From: Pseudomonas fluorescens
Lineage (GTDB): Bacteria; Pseudomonadota; Gammaproteobacteria; Pseudomonadales; Pseudomonadaceae
DNA: 64,000 nt
Direction of reading: 5' to 3'
Assembly (NCBI RefSeq): GCF_000730425.1
Contig: NZ_CP008896.1
Span: forward strand, 2,666,001 to 2,730,000
In this document: one piece after another, positions 17,330 through 30,935 of the stretch
Layout: every line of letters starts with the position of its first letter
How positions within the stretch are numbered: the first letter of the stretch is position 1
Made by a program: the position numbers and the translations under genes
Notes under the pieces: model-generated
Seen by the model: the letters and a program-made list of their open reading frames with translations, nothing else
What the model was told of the DNA's origin: nothing
The model's database searches: none

Positions 17330-17396
17330 GCCGTAAAAAAGGCCAGGAACACCCCACAACATTGGCCGTTTAGACTTATCCAAAGGAGCTCCTCCG

Positions 17397-18719
17397 GTGA
17401 AAACCGCGCTGACATTCACCCCGTTATTCCTCGCGATTGCAGTCACTATTTCCCCGCTCGCCCATGCCGCCGAAGCCCCACCCACCGACGGATTCGTCGA
17501 AGGCTCCAGCCTTACTATCAACACCCGCAACTACTACATGAACCGCGACCGCCGCGACATCCACACCGACGACAGCAAAGAGTGGGGCCAGGGTTTTCTC
17601 GGGGTCTTCGAGTCCGGCTACACCCAGGGCACCGTGGGCTTTGGCCTGGACGTCCATGGCATGCTCGGCCTGAAACTGGACGGCGGCGGCGGCACCGACG
17701 GCTCCAGCATCCTGCCCTACGGCAGCGGCAACGGCAAAGCGCCGGGCTCGTTCTCCACCGGCGGTGGCACCCTGAAAATGCGCGCCTTCGATACCGAACT
17801 GAAAGCCGGCGACCTGTTCCTCAACAACCCGGTGATTGCCGGTGGCATGACGCGCATGCTGCCCGAGACCTTTCGTGGTGTCAGCCTGACCAACCACAGC
17901 CTGGATGGCTGGATGTTCGAAGGCGGCCAGGCCAATTTTGCCAAGCTCTACAACCAGAGTGGCCACGGGCGCATCGGCACCAGCTATGGCACCCTGCCCA
18001 AAGGCCAGGACAGCCAGCACATGAACTGGGCCGGCGTAGCCTGGAGCGGCCTGCCAGGACTGACCAGCAACCTGTACGCCTCCGAACTCAAGGACGTGTG
18101 GAACCAGTACTACTACGACCTGGACTACACCTACGCGCTCAATGACCTGGTCAGCCTCAACCCGGGCCTGCACTTCTACCATACCCAGGACACCGGCAAT
18201 GCCCTGCTGGGGGATATCGACAACAACACCTACAGCCTGCATTTCACCGTGGGCGTGGGCAATCACAGCGTCACGGCCGCGTACCAGCGGGTCAATGGCA
18301 ACACCCCGTTCGACTACATCGCCCAGGGCGACAGCGTGTATCTGGACAACTCCCAGCAATACTCGGATTTCAACGGCCCCAACGAGCGCTCGTGGAAGCT
18401 CAAGTACGCCTATGACTTCGCTGGCCTTGGCATGCCCGGCCTGACCTCGGCGGTGTCCTACATCAGTGGCAGGACCGACCTGACCAAGGTCGACCCCAAC
18501 AGCCGGGGCTACTCGGCCTGGTACAGCGCCGATGGCAAGAACGCCAGGCATTGGGAGCGCGATATCGACCTCAAGTACGTGGTCCAGGGCGGCAAGGCCA
18601 AGGATTTGGCGGTACGCCTGCAATGGGCAACCAACCGTGGCAGCAATGGCTACTCGGCGGTGGACCGCGATGTGGATGAGTACCGGGTGATCGTCGACTA
18701 CCCGATCAATGTGTTCTGA
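17397..18719 (+). CDS. OprD-family outer-membrane porin
   Basis: A 440-residue substrate-specific porin. GTG 17397 has a strong AAAGGAG site about 9 bases upstream. Sec signal peptide at about 1-24, ending HAAEA. The mature barrel starts with the family pattern [20 protein letters not shown] and has the usual [20 protein letters not shown]-like and [22 protein letters not shown] segments. It ends in an aromatic Phe (YPINVF), as expected for BAM-assembled barrels. OprD paralogues take up amino acids, peptides or aromatic acids; the substrate of this one is not evident. It is preceded by an unusual terminator. Confidence 0.93.
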   Translation: MKTALTFTPLFLAIAVTISPLAHAAEAPPTDGFVEGSSLTINTRNYYMNRDRRDIHTDDSKEWGQGFLGVFESGYTQGTVGFGLDVHGMLGLKLDGGGGTDGSSILPYGSGNGKAPGSFSTGGGTLKMRAFDTELKAGDLFLNNPVIAGGMTRMLPETFRGVSLTNHSLDGWMFEGGQANFAKLYNQSGHGRIGTSYGTLPKGQDSQHMNWAGVAWSGLPGLTSNLYASELKDVWNQYYYDLDYTYALNDLVSLNPGLHFYHTQDTGNALLGDIDNNTYSLHFTVGVGNHSVTAAYQRVNGNTPFDYIAQGDSVYLDNSQQYSDFNGPNERSWKLKYAYDFAGLGMPGLTSAVSYISGRTDLTKVDPNSRGYSAWYSADGKNARHWERDIDLKYVVQGGKAKDLAVRLQWATNRGSNGYSAVDRDVDEYRVIVDYPINVF

Positions 18720-18803
18720 CGGCGAATTATCTTTTTTGCCGATGACTTAATTTCAGGCGCGCGCAACTAGACTGCCATCATCGTCACCGCCGAAGTCAGT
18801 CCG

Positions 18804-20300
18804 ATGAGTCAACGCCGCGCCTTTAACCTGCCTGCACGCCCGGAGCTTTTGCTGATTCTGGGCAGTGGCCTCACCGTCACTCTGATTCTGATCATCGTCG
18901 CCGCGCTGCTGATCCGCGAACATGCCAGCACGTTACAGACCGCCCAGCGCTCCACCAGCAATATCACCCAGTTGATCAATGCCGATGTGCTGCGCAACGT
19001 CGAGCTCTATGACCTGGCACTGCAAGGCCTGATTGCGGCGGCAGGCAAGGACTTGTCGGGGCTGCCTGGCGATGTGCGGCACCAACTGCAATTCAGCCAG
19101 TCCACCGCGGCGCCCTATAAAGGTGAAGTGCTGTTGCTGGACGCCCAGGGCATAGTGCTTGCCGACTCGTCGACGCTGACGCCGACCCGACGCAACTTCG
19201 CCAACCGCGACTACTTCCAGGCCCATCAACAGAACGCCGATACCGGATTGTTTATCAGCCGCCCGTTCAAGATCCGCTGTGACTGCGAGCAGGTCTGGCG
19301 CATCGCCTTCAGCCGCCGCGTGACCGGGCCCGACGGCGAGTTTGCCGGGGTAGCCGTGGCGACCATGCGCCTGGCGTATTTCGACCAATTGTTCAGCAGC
19401 CTGACCATCGGCAGCGGTAACACCATCAACCTGCTGAACACCCAGGGCATCCTGCTGGCCCAGCAACCCCTGCTCGAATGGGACATGATCGACAAGGACC
19501 TGAGTTCGCGCCCCAACTTCAAGCGCATGCTGCAAGAGGGCAGCGGCAGCTTCCGGGCCATCTCCGCGCTCAGTGGTACGCCACGGCTGTACACCTTTAG
19601 CAATGTGGGCCAATTGCCGTTGATTGTGGTGGTCGCGTTGGCCAGCGACGATGTATTCGCCGCCTGGCAACGCGCCGCGTGGCTGACGGCGGGGGCCACC
19701 GGGGTGTTGTGCGTGGGCCTGCTCTGGCTGAGCTGGATGCTGCGCCTGGAGCTGCGGCGTCGCTACCGCGCTGAGCAGGTGCTGTCGGAACTGGCAGCCA
19801 CCGACGGCCTGACCGGCCTGGCCAACCGCCGCATCCTCGACCAGCGCCTGGCCCTGGAATGGGAGCGCGCCCGCCGCTCGAGCGAGCCTTTGGCGCTGTT
19901 GATGATCGACGTCGACCACTTCAAGGCCTTTAACGACCGCCATGGCCATCTGGGCGGCGACGAAGCATTGCGCAGCGTGGCACAGGTGATTGGCAACCAA
20001 ATCCGCCGCCCGGCCGACCTGGTGGCGCGCTATGGCGGCGAGGAATTTGCGGTAATCCTGCCCCATACCGATGCCAGCGGTGCCTGGATGATTGCCGAAC
20101 ACATCCGCCAGGGCATCCAGCACTTGCCTGCCGTGGGTGGCGATAGCCAGCCGATTACCGTCAGTATCGGCCTGAGCACCTGGGACAAACGCAGCAGCGC
20201 GTCGTTGGAGCAGTTGCTGCTCAGTGCTGACCGGGCGTTGTATGAGGCGAAAAACAGCGGGCGCAACCGCGTCGTCGATGCGGCTACACTGCTGCCTTGA
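18804..20300 (+). CDS. Diguanylate cyclase with periplasmic Cache sensor
   Basis: A 498-residue inner-membrane enzyme that makes cyclic di-GMP. TM1 is at about residues 15-37, a periplasmic double-Cache (PDC) ligand domain at about 40-285, TM2 at about 290-312, and the GGDEF domain at about 330-492. The active-site loop is GGEEF, a functional variant. An inhibitory-site RxxD (RPAD) stands exactly five residues before it, so product feedback inhibition is expected. The sensed ligand is unknown. A REPIN follows the stop directly. Confidence 0.92.
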   Translation: MSQRRAFNLPARPELLLILGSGLTVTLILIIVAALLIREHASTLQTAQRSTSNITQLINADVLRNVELYDLALQGLIAAAGKDLSGLPGDVRHQLQFSQSTAAPYKGEVLLLDAQGIVLADSSTLTPTRRNFANRDYFQAHQQNADTGLFISRPFKIRCDCEQVWRIAFSRRVTGPDGEFAGVAVATMRLAYFDQLFSSLTIGSGNTINLLNTQGILLAQQPLLEWDMIDKDLSSRPNFKRMLQEGSGSFRAISALSGTPRLYTFSNVGQLPLIVVVALASDDVFAAWQRAAWLTAGATGVLCVGLLWLSWMLRLELRRRYRAEQVLSELAATDGLTGLANRRILDQRLALEWERARRSSEPLALLMIDVDHFKAFNDRHGHLGGDEALRSVAQVIGNQIRRPADLVARYGGEEFAVILPHTDASGAWMIAEHIRQGIQHLPAVGGDSQPITVSIGLSTWDKRSSASLEQLLLSADRALYEAKNSGRNRVVDAATLLP

Positions 20301-20301
20301 A

Positions 20302-20386
20302 TGTAGGAGCCGGCTTGCCGGCGATGAGGCCCTTGATCCTTGCACCGACCATCCGGCCGCCATCGCCGGCAAGCCGGCTCCTACAG
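20302..20386. repeat. REPIN
   Basis: Inverted REP pair, TGTAGGAGCCGGCTTGCCGG and CCGGCAAGCCGGCTCCTACA, in the convergent gap between the diguanylate cyclase and lpxC. Confidence 0.92.
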
Positions 20387-20395
20387 TTTGCCAAT

Positions 20396-20423
20396 AAAAA
20401 AAGGCCACCCGAAGGCAGCCTTT
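20396..20423 (-). terminator. Intrinsic terminator of lpxC / end of the dcw cluster
   Basis: On the minus strand AAAGGCTGCC, a TTCG tetraloop, GGTGGCCTTT and a T-run. It lies 27-54 bases after the lpxC stop and closes the cluster. Confidence 0.88.
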
Positions 20424-20449
20424 AAAAACTAAAGAAAGAGAGTTGTTAC

Positions 20450-21397
<948 letters not shown>

Positions 21398-21413
21398 TCA
21401 ACAAAGGCTGGCG

Positions 21414-21442
21414 ATAATAGCAGACCAGACCTTTGCTGAACA
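21414..21442 (-). promoter_or_regulatory. Likely lpxC promoter in the ftsZ-lpxC gap
   Basis: On the minus strand TGTTCA, 17 bases, TATTAT. The -10 is good and the -35 weak. It would let lpxC be transcribed apart from ftsZ. Confidence 0.5.
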
Positions 21443-21473
21443 CCAATCACCTTCATAGCCCTGATACATTCCA

Positions 21474-22667
21474 TTAATCGGCCTGACGACGCAGGAAAGC
21501 CGGGATGTCCAGGTAGTCCAGATCATCTTGCGGATTCGGGCTACGGGACGCTGCAGCACCGGCCTGGGCCTGGTTGCGCATCACGGTCGGACGATCCAGG
21601 TCACGGTAGTTCACCGACGGCATTTCCGGGCGCACAGGCGCTGGAGCAGCCGTCGAAGACGCCTGGCTGGTGTGAACGGTATTGTCGATGACCTTCACAG
21701 GCTTCTCGATTTTTGCGCCCAGGCCAGTGGCAACCACGGTCACATGCAGTTCGTCGCGCATGTCCGGATCGATAACGGTACCGACCTTGACCATGGCGTG
21801 CTCGGAAGCGAAGGCTTCGATGATGCTGCCCACGTCGGAGTACTCACCCAGGGACAGGTCGGGACCTGCGGTGATGTTCACCAGGATGCCGCGTGCACCT
21901 TGCAGGTTCACATCTTCGAGCAACGGGTTGCGGATGGCCGCTTCGGTCGCTTCGCGTGCACGGTTAGGACCGCTGGCGCAGCCAGTGCCCATCATCGCCA
22001 TGCCCATTTCGCTCATGACAGTACGTACGTCGGCAAAGTCGACGTTGATCATGCCCGGGCGCTTGATGATGTCGGAGATACCGCGAACGGCACCGGCCAG
22101 TACATCGTCAGCCTTGGCGAAAGCCGACAGCAGGCTTGCGTCTTTACCGAGGATGGTCAGCAGTTTCTCGTTGGGAATGGTGATCAACGAGTCAACGCTT
22201 TCAGACAGCAGACGGATACCTTCGTCAGCGATCTGCATGCGCTTGCGGCCTTCGAACGGGAACGGGCGGGTCACGACCGCGACTGTCAGGATCCCCATTT
22301 CCTTGGCCACTTCGGCAATGATTGGCGCCGCACCGGTACCGGTACCGCCGCCCATGCCGGTGGTGATGAACACCATGTTGGTGCCTTGCAGCACTTCGGC
22401 AATACGCTCGCGGTCTTCCAGGGCGGCTTGACGGCCGACTTCCGGATTGGCGCCAGCGCCCAGGCCCTTGGTCACCGCAGTGCCCAATTGCAGGATGGTC
22501 CGTGCGCCGATGCTCTTCAGCGCCTGGGCATCAGTGTTGGCGCAGATGAATTCAACGCCTTCAATGTTGCTCTTGACCATATGGTTGACAGCGTTACCGC
22601 CGCCACCGCCGACACCGATTACTTTGATAACCGGGCTTGCGGGGATGTTGTCTACGAGTTCGAACAT
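21474..22667 (-). CDS. ftsZ: Cell division tubulin FtsZ
   Basis: A 397-residue GTPase that polymerises into the Z ring. The tubulin signature GGGTGTGAAP is at about residues 106-115 and the T7-loop catalytic Asp is in NVDFADVRTVM. A flexible linker runs from about 320, and the conserved tail DDLDYLDIPAFLRRQAD binds FtsA, ZipA and other partners. It follows ftsA with a 65-base gap that provides an AAAGGAGAGGG ribosome site. Length and sequence are normal. Confidence 0.99.
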   Translation of the reverse strand: MFELVDNIPASPVIKVIGVGGGGGNAVNHMVKSNIEGVEFICANTDAQALKSIGARTILQLGTAVTKGLGAGANPEVGRQAALEDRERIAEVLQGTNMVFITTGMGGGTGTGAAPIIAEVAKEMGILTVAVVTRPFPFEGRKRMQIADEGIRLLSESVDSLITIPNEKLLTILGKDASLLSAFAKADDVLAGAVRGISDIIKRPGMINVDFADVRTVMSEMGMAMMGTGCASGPNRAREATEAAIRNPLLEDVNLQGARGILVNITAGPDLSLGEYSDVGSIIEAFASEHAMVKVGTVIDPDMRDELHVTVVATGLGAKIEKPVKVIDNTVHTSQASSTAAPAPVRPEMPSVNYRDLDRPTVMRNQAQAGAAASRSPNPQDDLDYLDIPAFLRRQAD

Positions 22668-22732
22668 TTTCCCTCTCCTTTCATTTCTCTAGTTTTTTCG
22701 CCTACTGCTTGAAACGGTGTTGCGGTAAATCT

Positions 22733-23992
22733 TTAGAAATTGCCCTTCACCCAGGCTTGCAGGCGCTCCAGCAACGGCGCTTTGGGCTCGTCACTGCTGT
22801 AGCTTTCGCGGCTGCCAATACCCGACAGGGAAATGCCGTCGGTCTGCTTTTGCAGGCCGTACAACAGCAAGCCCACACCGGTGGAATAAATCGGGTTGCG
22901 CACCACGTCGCCCAGGCCCTTGACGCCATGGGGCACGCCCAGGCGGACCGGCATGTGGAAGATCTCCTCGGCCAACTCGACCGCGCCTTCCATCTTCGAG
23001 GTGCCACCGGTCAGCACGATGCCGGCCGGGATCAAATCTTCGTAGCCACTGCGGCGCAGTTCGGCCTGGATCAGGGTGAACAGTTCGTCGTAGCGCGGCT
23101 CGACCACTTCGGCCAGGGCCTGGCGCGACAGTTCGCGCGGTGGACGGTCGCCCACGCTCGGCACCTTGATGGTTTCGCCGGCACCGGCCAGCTTGGCCAA
23201 GGCACAGGCGTAGCGGATCTTGATTTCTTCGGCGTACTGGGTCGGTGTGCGCAACGCCATGGCGATGTCGTTGGTCACCTGGTCGCCGGCAATCGGGATC
23301 ACGGCGGTGTGACGGATCGCACCCTCGGTGAAGATAGCGATGTCGGTGGTGCCGCCGCCGATGTCCACCAGGCACACGCCCAGTTCTTTTTCGTCGTCGG
23401 TCAGGACCGAGTAGGCCGAGGCCAGTTGCTCAAGAATGATGTCGTCGATTTCCAGGCCGCAACGACGCACGCATTTTTCAATGTTCTGTGCGGCATTCAC
23501 CGCGCACGTCACCACGTGGACCTTGGCTTCCAGGCGTACGCCCGACATGCCCAGGGGCTCACGCACGCCTTCCTGGTTATCGATCACGTAGTCCTGCGGC
23601 AGGGTGTGCAACACACGCTGGTCAGCCGGGATCGCCACGGCCTGGGCAGCGTCAAGGACGCGCTCAAGGTCGGCCGAGCTGACTTCACGGTCGCGAATTG
23701 CCACGATGCCGTGGGAGTTCAGGCTGCGGATGTGATTGCCCGCCACACCGACGAACGCCGAGTGAATCCGGCAGCCGGCCATCAGTTGCGCTTCTTCGAT
23801 GGCGCGCTGAATCGATTGCACGGTGGATTCGATGTTGACCACCACGCCCTTCTTCAGGCCCCGGGACGGATGCGTGCCGATTCCGACGATTTCCAGCGTG
23901 CCGTCGTCCGCGACCTCGCCTACCAGCGCCACCACCTTGGAGGTGCCGATATCGAGACCGACGATCATTTTGCCGCTTTGCACGTTTGCCAT
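22733..23992 (-). CDS. ftsA: Cell division actin homologue FtsA
   Basis: A 419-residue actin-like ATPase that anchors FtsZ to the membrane. Phosphate 1 motif MIVGLDIGTSKVVALVGE (about 9-26), phosphate 2 motif CLVDIGGGTTDIAIF and adenosine motif GIVLTGGTSKMEG are present. The C-terminal amphipathic membrane-targeting helix is LLERLQAWVKGNF. It starts 15 bases after ftsQ. Confidence 0.99.
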   Translation of the reverse strand: MANVQSGKMIVGLDIGTSKVVALVGEVADDGTLEIVGIGTHPSRGLKKGVVVNIESTVQSIQRAIEEAQLMAGCRIHSAFVGVAGNHIRSLNSHGIVAIRDREVSSADLERVLDAAQAVAIPADQRVLHTLPQDYVIDNQEGVREPLGMSGVRLEAKVHVVTCAVNAAQNIEKCVRRCGLEIDDIILEQLASAYSVLTDDEKELGVCLVDIGGGTTDIAIFTEGAIRHTAVIPIAGDQVTNDIAMALRTPTQYAEEIKIRYACALAKLAGAGETIKVPSVGDRPPRELSRQALAEVVEPRYDELFTLIQAELRRSGYEDLIPAGIVLTGGTSKMEGAVELAEEIFHMPVRLGVPHGVKGLGDVVRNPIYSTGVGLLLYGLQKQTDGISLSGIGSRESYSSDEPKAPLLERLQAWVKGNF

Positions 23993-24007
23993 GGGTCCTG
24001 CCTCTTC

Positions 24008-24874
24008 TTAATTCTTCGCGACAGCGGGTTGCGCTGCCGTGGGCGCTGCCGGCTCGCGCCAGCGAACGGCCAGGCCGTTGGCGTAACGCAGGTCGATGCT
24101 CGCAATGTTCGTAATCTGTTCTTTCAGGGTCTTGTCGTAGATGGCAATAAAGCGGCGCATCTTCTCCACCAAGCGGTCGCGTCCCAGCAACAACTCGATG
24201 CCCGGGCCGGAACTGCCTGCCCCGGTGGTCAGGAACCAGCTGCCCCGCTCGCGCAATTCCAGGCGCGCAATGGAGAAGCCCAGTGGCCGCAGCATCTGGC
24301 TCAACGCCTGGTACTGCTGCATCACTTGCTGCTGTGCCCGTTGCGGTCCGAACAACTGCGGCAAATGCTCGTAGTTGGCCAGCTCGCGCGGGTTGAACGC
24401 CTGGCCCTGGTTATTCAACAGCGCCTCGTCACCCCAACGGGCCACGGGCAGTTGTTCTTCCAGGCGGATCGTCACTTGATCCGGCCACACGCGCCGTACT
24501 TCGGCGTGGGCAATCCATGGCATCTGTTCCAGTTCGGCGCGCATGCCTGCCAGGTCGATGGTGAAGAAGCTCGCCGCGACAAAAGGCGCGATCCGCTGCT
24601 GCACTGCTTGCTGGCTGATATAGCTCAAGTCGCCCTGCACGCTGATCTTGGTGATCGGCCGATCGGCATAAGGCAACAGGCGCTGCGCACCTTCATAGGT
24701 ACCGAAGCCCAACGCCACCAGCAACACCGGCCAGAACAGGGCCTTGAGAAAACCAAAGTTGGCTTTCGGCAGGCGCGCCGACATCGGCTCTTTAGCCACC
24801 ATTCGACTGGCACCACGCGGCACCGGCTTGCGGCCGGGAGCGGGTTGCTGATGACGAAGCGATGCGCCTTGCAT
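24008..24874 (-). CDS. ftsQ: Cell division protein FtsQ
   Basis: A 288-residue bitopic inner-membrane protein that links early and late divisome proteins through FtsB/FtsL. A basic cytoplasmic tail (1-55) is followed by one TM (about 56-75), a POTRA domain ([18 protein letters not shown], about 87-155) and the beta domain. I set the start at ATG 24874 ([16 protein letters not shown]), which has GAGG 9 bases upstream and lies just after the ddlB stop. The frame also runs back into ddlB but that part is not translated sense. Length equals the P. aeruginosa protein. Confidence 0.96.
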   Translation of the reverse strand: MQGASLRHQQPAPGRKPVPRGASRMVAKEPMSARLPKANFGFLKALFWPVLLVALGFGTYEGAQRLLPYADRPITKISVQGDLSYISQQAVQQRIAPFVAASFFTIDLAGMRAELEQMPWIAHAEVRRVWPDQVTIRLEEQLPVARWGDEALLNNQGQAFNPRELANYEHLPQLFGPQRAQQQVMQQYQALSQMLRPLGFSIARLELRERGSWFLTTGAGSSGPGIELLLGRDRLVEKMRRFIAIYDKTLKEQITNIASIDLRYANGLAVRWREPAAPTAAQPAVAKN

Positions 24875-24878
24875 GGTC

Positions 24879-27302
<2,424 letters not shown>

Positions 27303-27310
<8 letters not shown>

Positions 27311-28373
27311 GGGCCACCTCCAGGCAGATATCGACCACGCTACGGGTTGCGTCGGGTTTGGCCAGGCGGCTTGCGGTACTCGCCATGCTGTTCAGTCGTT
27401 CGGGTTGCATCAAAACCTCGGTCAGGCGTGCGGCCAGGTCGGCGGCGCCAGTCGTTCTTTGCGGCAGCAGGAAGGCAGCGCCCTCCCCGGCCAAATATTC
27501 GGCGTTGCGGGTCTGGTGATCGTCGATCGCATGGGGCAAGGGCACCAGCAAGGACGGCAGACCGGCGGCAGCCAGTTCACTGACGGTCAACGCACCTGCG
27601 CGACAGACCACCAGGTCGGCCCAGCCATAGGCATGGGCCATGTCTTTGATAAAGGGCTCTACGATCGCCTCGACACCGGCCTCGCGATAGCGCTCGGCAG
27701 TCACTTCATCGTGGTTCCTGCCAGCCTGATGGAAGATCTCGGGACGTAACTCCACTGGCAGTTGCGCCACGGCTTCGGGCAGCAATTTGTTCAGCGGCTC
27801 GGCGCCCAGGCTTCCACCCAGGATCAGCAGATGCGCCTTGCGCCCGGCCAGGGCCTGGCGGGCGATGTCCATGAACAGTTCGGTACGCACCGGGTTGCCG
27901 GTAGTCCGTCGTTTGTCCATGGCCGCAAATGTGTTCGGGAACGCCTCGCAGACCCGTGCCGCCAAGGGTGCCAACAGGCGGTTGGCGGTGCCGGCCACGG
28001 CATTCTGTTCATGGACGATCACCGGCACGCCAGCCAGTCGCGCGGCCACACCACCGGGACCGGTGACATAGCCACCAAAGCCCAGAACGCATACCGGCTT
28101 GAGTTCAGCAATGACCTTGCGCGCTTGCCACACGGCCTTGAGCAACACGAACGGCGCCTTGAGCAGCGACAGCTTGCTCTTGCCGCGCAGGCCGCTGACG
28201 TTGATCAGGTGCAGGGGCAAACCGGCAGCCGGGACCAGTTCATTTTCGATGCCACGGGGCGTACCCAGCCAATGCACGGTGTAGCCACGGGCCTGGAACT
28301 CACGGGCACAGGCCAGCGCCGGGAACACGTGGCCGCCGGTGCCGCCGGCCATGATCAGCACGTTAGCGCCCAT
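27303..28373 (-). CDS. murG: UDP-GlcNAc:undecaprenyl-PP-MurNAc-pentapeptide transferase MurG
   Basis: A 356-residue GT28 glycosyltransferase that converts lipid I to lipid II at the inner face of the membrane. Glycine-rich loops [16 protein letters not shown] (near residue 10) and [10 protein letters not shown] (near 190) are present, as is the donor-binding helix [20 protein letters not shown] set the start at ATG 28373 ([11 protein letters not shown]), overlapping the ftsW stop by 11 bases. The frame is open further upstream but the extension is ftsW sequence. Confidence 0.98.
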
Positions 28374-29586
28374 GGGTCGGCTCCTCGGCAAAATCACTCT
28401 CGCTAAATTCCATTTCTTCGCTGCCCAAATGGGTTCGACTCTCCCACTCGATACGCAGCAACAAGCCCAGACAGGCACAGCAGATCACCAACGAACTGCC
28501 GCCATAGCTGAGGAATGGCAAGGTCAGGCCCTTGGTCGGCAGCAAGCCGACGTTCACGCCGATATTGATCAGGAACTGGCCGATCCACAGGAAGGCCAGG
28601 CCGTACGCAACATAGGCGGCAAAGAATTGCTTGGCTTTCTCGGCCCACAGGCCGATGTACATGGCCCGCACACAGACGAACACAAACAGCCCGACGGTGG
28701 CCAGGGAACCGACCACGCCCAACTCTTCGGCAAGTACCGAGAACACGAAGTCGGTATGGGCTTCCGGCAGGTAGAACTGCTTCTGCACGCTGTTGCCCAG
28801 GCCCACGCCCAGCCACTCGCCGCGACCAAAGGCGATCAGCGCCTGGGTCAACTGGTAGCCGGAACCGAACTGGTCGGACCATGGGTCGGTAAAGGTGATC
28901 AGTCGCGCCATTCGGTAGGGTTGCGCCTGCACCAGGATCGTGACGGCCGCGACGGCCAGCCCGACCATCAGGGCAAAGCGGAACAAGCCCACCCCACCCA
29001 GGAACAGCATCGCGGCGGCCGCGCCCATCATCACCACGGTGGCGCCGAAGTCAGGCTCCATCAGCAACAGGCCAGCCATGGGCAGCAGCACAATGAATGG
29101 CTTGAAGAAGCCCATCCAGCTTTCCCGAACTTCTTTCTGGCGACGCACCAGGTAGCCGGCCAGGTAAATCACCACGAATACCTTGGCAATTTCCGAAGGC
29201 TGCACGTTGAAGGCACCAAAGCCGATCCAGCGCATGGACCCATTCACTTCGCGACCGATGCCGGGAACGATCACCATCACCAGCAGGCCGAAGGCGCCGA
29301 TCAGCATCAGCCAGCCCAGGCGCTGCCAGGTGGCGATAGGAATCATCATGGTGACGATGCAGGCACCAAGGCCGATCACCAGGTAAATCAGGTGGCGGAT
29401 CATGTGGTACAGGGTGTTGCCCGACTGTACCGCGGCCACTTCCGAAGAGGCCGAGGTGATCATCACCAGGCCCAGGCCCAGCAACGCCAGGCAACCGGCG
29501 AGCATCGGGAAGTCGAGGTCGACCCCACGCCCGGTAATGATCGGCGACGGGTACGGCTTGATGATGTTCTTCAGGTCCAGACTCAT
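28363..29586 (-). CDS. ftsW: Septal peptidoglycan glycosyltransferase FtsW (SEDS family)
   Basis: A 407-residue polytopic protein with about 10 membrane segments. It polymerises lipid II at the septum together with FtsI. Family landmarks are seen: the large periplasmic loop GVGLGNSVQKQFYLPEAHTD, with the following VFSVLAEELG, and the late LLPTKGLTLPFLSYGGSSLV. Start ATG 29586 (MSLDLKNIIKPY) overlaps the murD stop by 4 bases. The acidic C-terminal tail ([13 protein letters not shown]) is cytoplasmic. Confidence 0.97.
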   Translation of the reverse strand: MSLDLKNIIKPYPSPIITGRGVDLDFPMLAGCLALLGLGLVMITSASSEVAAVQSGNTLYHMIRHLIYLVIGLGACIVTMMIPIATWQRLGWLMLIGAFGLLVMVIVPGIGREVNGSMRWIGFGAFNVQPSEIAKVFVVIYLAGYLVRRQKEVRESWMGFFKPFIVLLPMAGLLLMEPDFGATVVMMGAAAAMLFLGGVGLFRFALMVGLAVAAVTILVQAQPYRMARLITFTDPWSDQFGSGYQLTQALIAFGRGEWLGVGLGNSVQKQFYLPEAHTDFVFSVLAEELGVVGSLATVGLFVFVCVRAMYIGLWAEKAKQFFAAYVAYGLAFLWIGQFLINIGVNVGLLPTKGLTLPFLSYGGSSLVICCACLGLLLRIEWESRTHLGSEEMEFSESDFAEEPTHGR

Positions 29587-30929
29587 GCCAAACCCTCCAC
29601 GGCACGAGCGAACAACTGGCCACGCTCTTCGTAGTTCTTGAACATGTCGAAACTGGCACACGCCGGCGACAACAGCACAGCATCGCCAGGCTTGGCGAGG
29701 GCGCGGCATTGGGCGATGGCGTCGTCCAGGGAGATGGCGCGCACTTGCGGCACACCGTCCCCCAGAGCGGCGGCGATCAAGTCGCTGTCACGGCCCATCA
29801 ACACCACAGCGCGGCAATGGGCAGCCACCGGGCCCTTGAGGTCCTTGAAATCGGCCCCCTTGCCATCGCCACCGGCAATCAGTACCAACTGGCCGTCAAT
29901 ATCGGCGCCCAGGCCTTCAATGGCGGCGAGTGCGGCACCGACATTGGTGGCCTTGGAATCGTTGTAGTAGCTCACCCCCTCCAGATCGCGCACCCACTGG
30001 CAGCGGTGTTCGAGGCCGGCAAAGGTGCGCAGGCTCGACAGCATCGCGTCGAACGGCAAACCGACCGCATGCCCCAACGCCAGTGCCGCCAGGGCATTGG
30101 ACTGGTTGTGGGCGCCACGGATTTTCAGTTCACGCACCGGCATCAGGTTCTGGAATTCGAAGGCCAGGTACTTCTCGCCGTTCTCTTCACGGATACCAAA
30201 GGCCTTGAAGTCAGGTTTGCTCAAGCCGAAGGTCCAGCATGGCAGGCCCTCGCCCATCAGCGGACGGCTCAGGGCATCCTGGCGGTTGACCACCACTTGC
30301 CGCGCACCACGGAAAATCCGGTGCTTGGCCAGGTGATAAGCCGGCAGGCCGCTGTAGCGGTCCATATGGTCTTCGCTGACATTCAGCACGGTGGCCACTT
30401 CGGCACCGAGTTGATCGGTGGTTTCCAGTTGGAAGCTCGACAACTCCATGACGTACAGCTCGATCCCGTCGCTGAGCAGGTCAAGCGCCGGCGTACCGAG
30501 GTTGCCGCCCACGGCCACGCGCTTGCCGGCTGCCGCTGCCATTTCGCCAACCAGGGTGGTGACGGTGCTCTTGGCATTGGAGCCGCTGATCGCCACGATG
30601 GGCGCCTTGGCGTTGCGCGCAAACAGCTCGATATCGCCGGACAACTTCACGCCACGCGCCGCTGCCGCCTGCAGTGCCGGGGTCGCCAGGGCCAGGCCAG
30701 GACTCACGTAGAGTTCGTCTGCACGGCACAGGAACTCGACATCCAACTCGCCACAACGCACTTCCACGTGCGGGTAGTCACGGCGCAGCGTGACCAGCTC
30801 CGGTGGATTTTCCCGCGTATCGGCCACGGCAAACGACGTGCCCCGGTTCGCCAGGAAGCGAACCAGGGACATGCCGCTCTTGCCGAGGCCGACAACGATG
30901 CGGAAGTGGTCTGAAGCGATCAGGGACAC
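29583..30929 (-). CDS. murD: UDP-N-acetylmuramoylalanine--D-glutamate ligase MurD
   Basis: A 448-residue ligase adding D-Glu to the growing stem peptide. N-terminal Rossmann part RIVVGLGKSGMSLVRFLA. The P-loop reads GSNAKSTVTTL rather than the enterobacterial GTNGKST; I recall this form from other pseudomonads and take it as a lineage feature. The C-terminal part shows SYYNDSKATNVGAAL and LLSPACASFDMF. It starts 6 bases after mraY. Confidence 0.98.
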   Translation of the reverse strand: MSLIASDHFRIVVGLGKSGMSLVRFLANRGTSFAVADTRENPPELVTLRRDYPHVEVRCGELDVEFLCRADELYVSPGLALATPALQAAAARGVKLSGDIELFARNAKAPIVAISGSNAKSTVTTLVGEMAAAAGKRVAVGGNLGTPALDLLSDGIELYVMELSSFQLETTDQLGAEVATVLNVSEDHMDRYSGLPAYHLAKHRIFRGARQVVVNRQDALSRPLMGEGLPCWTFGLSKPDFKAFGIREENGEKYLAFEFQNLMPVRELKIRGAHNQSNALAALALGHAVGLPFDAMLSSLRTFAGLEHRCQWVRDLEGVSYYNDSKATNVGAALAAIEGLGADIDGQLVLIAGGDGKGADFKDLKGPVAAHCRAVVLMGRDSDLIAAALGDGVPQVRAISLDDAIAQCRALAKPGDAVLLSPACASFDMFKNYEERGQLFARAVEGLA

Positions 30930-30935
30930 TCGTTT

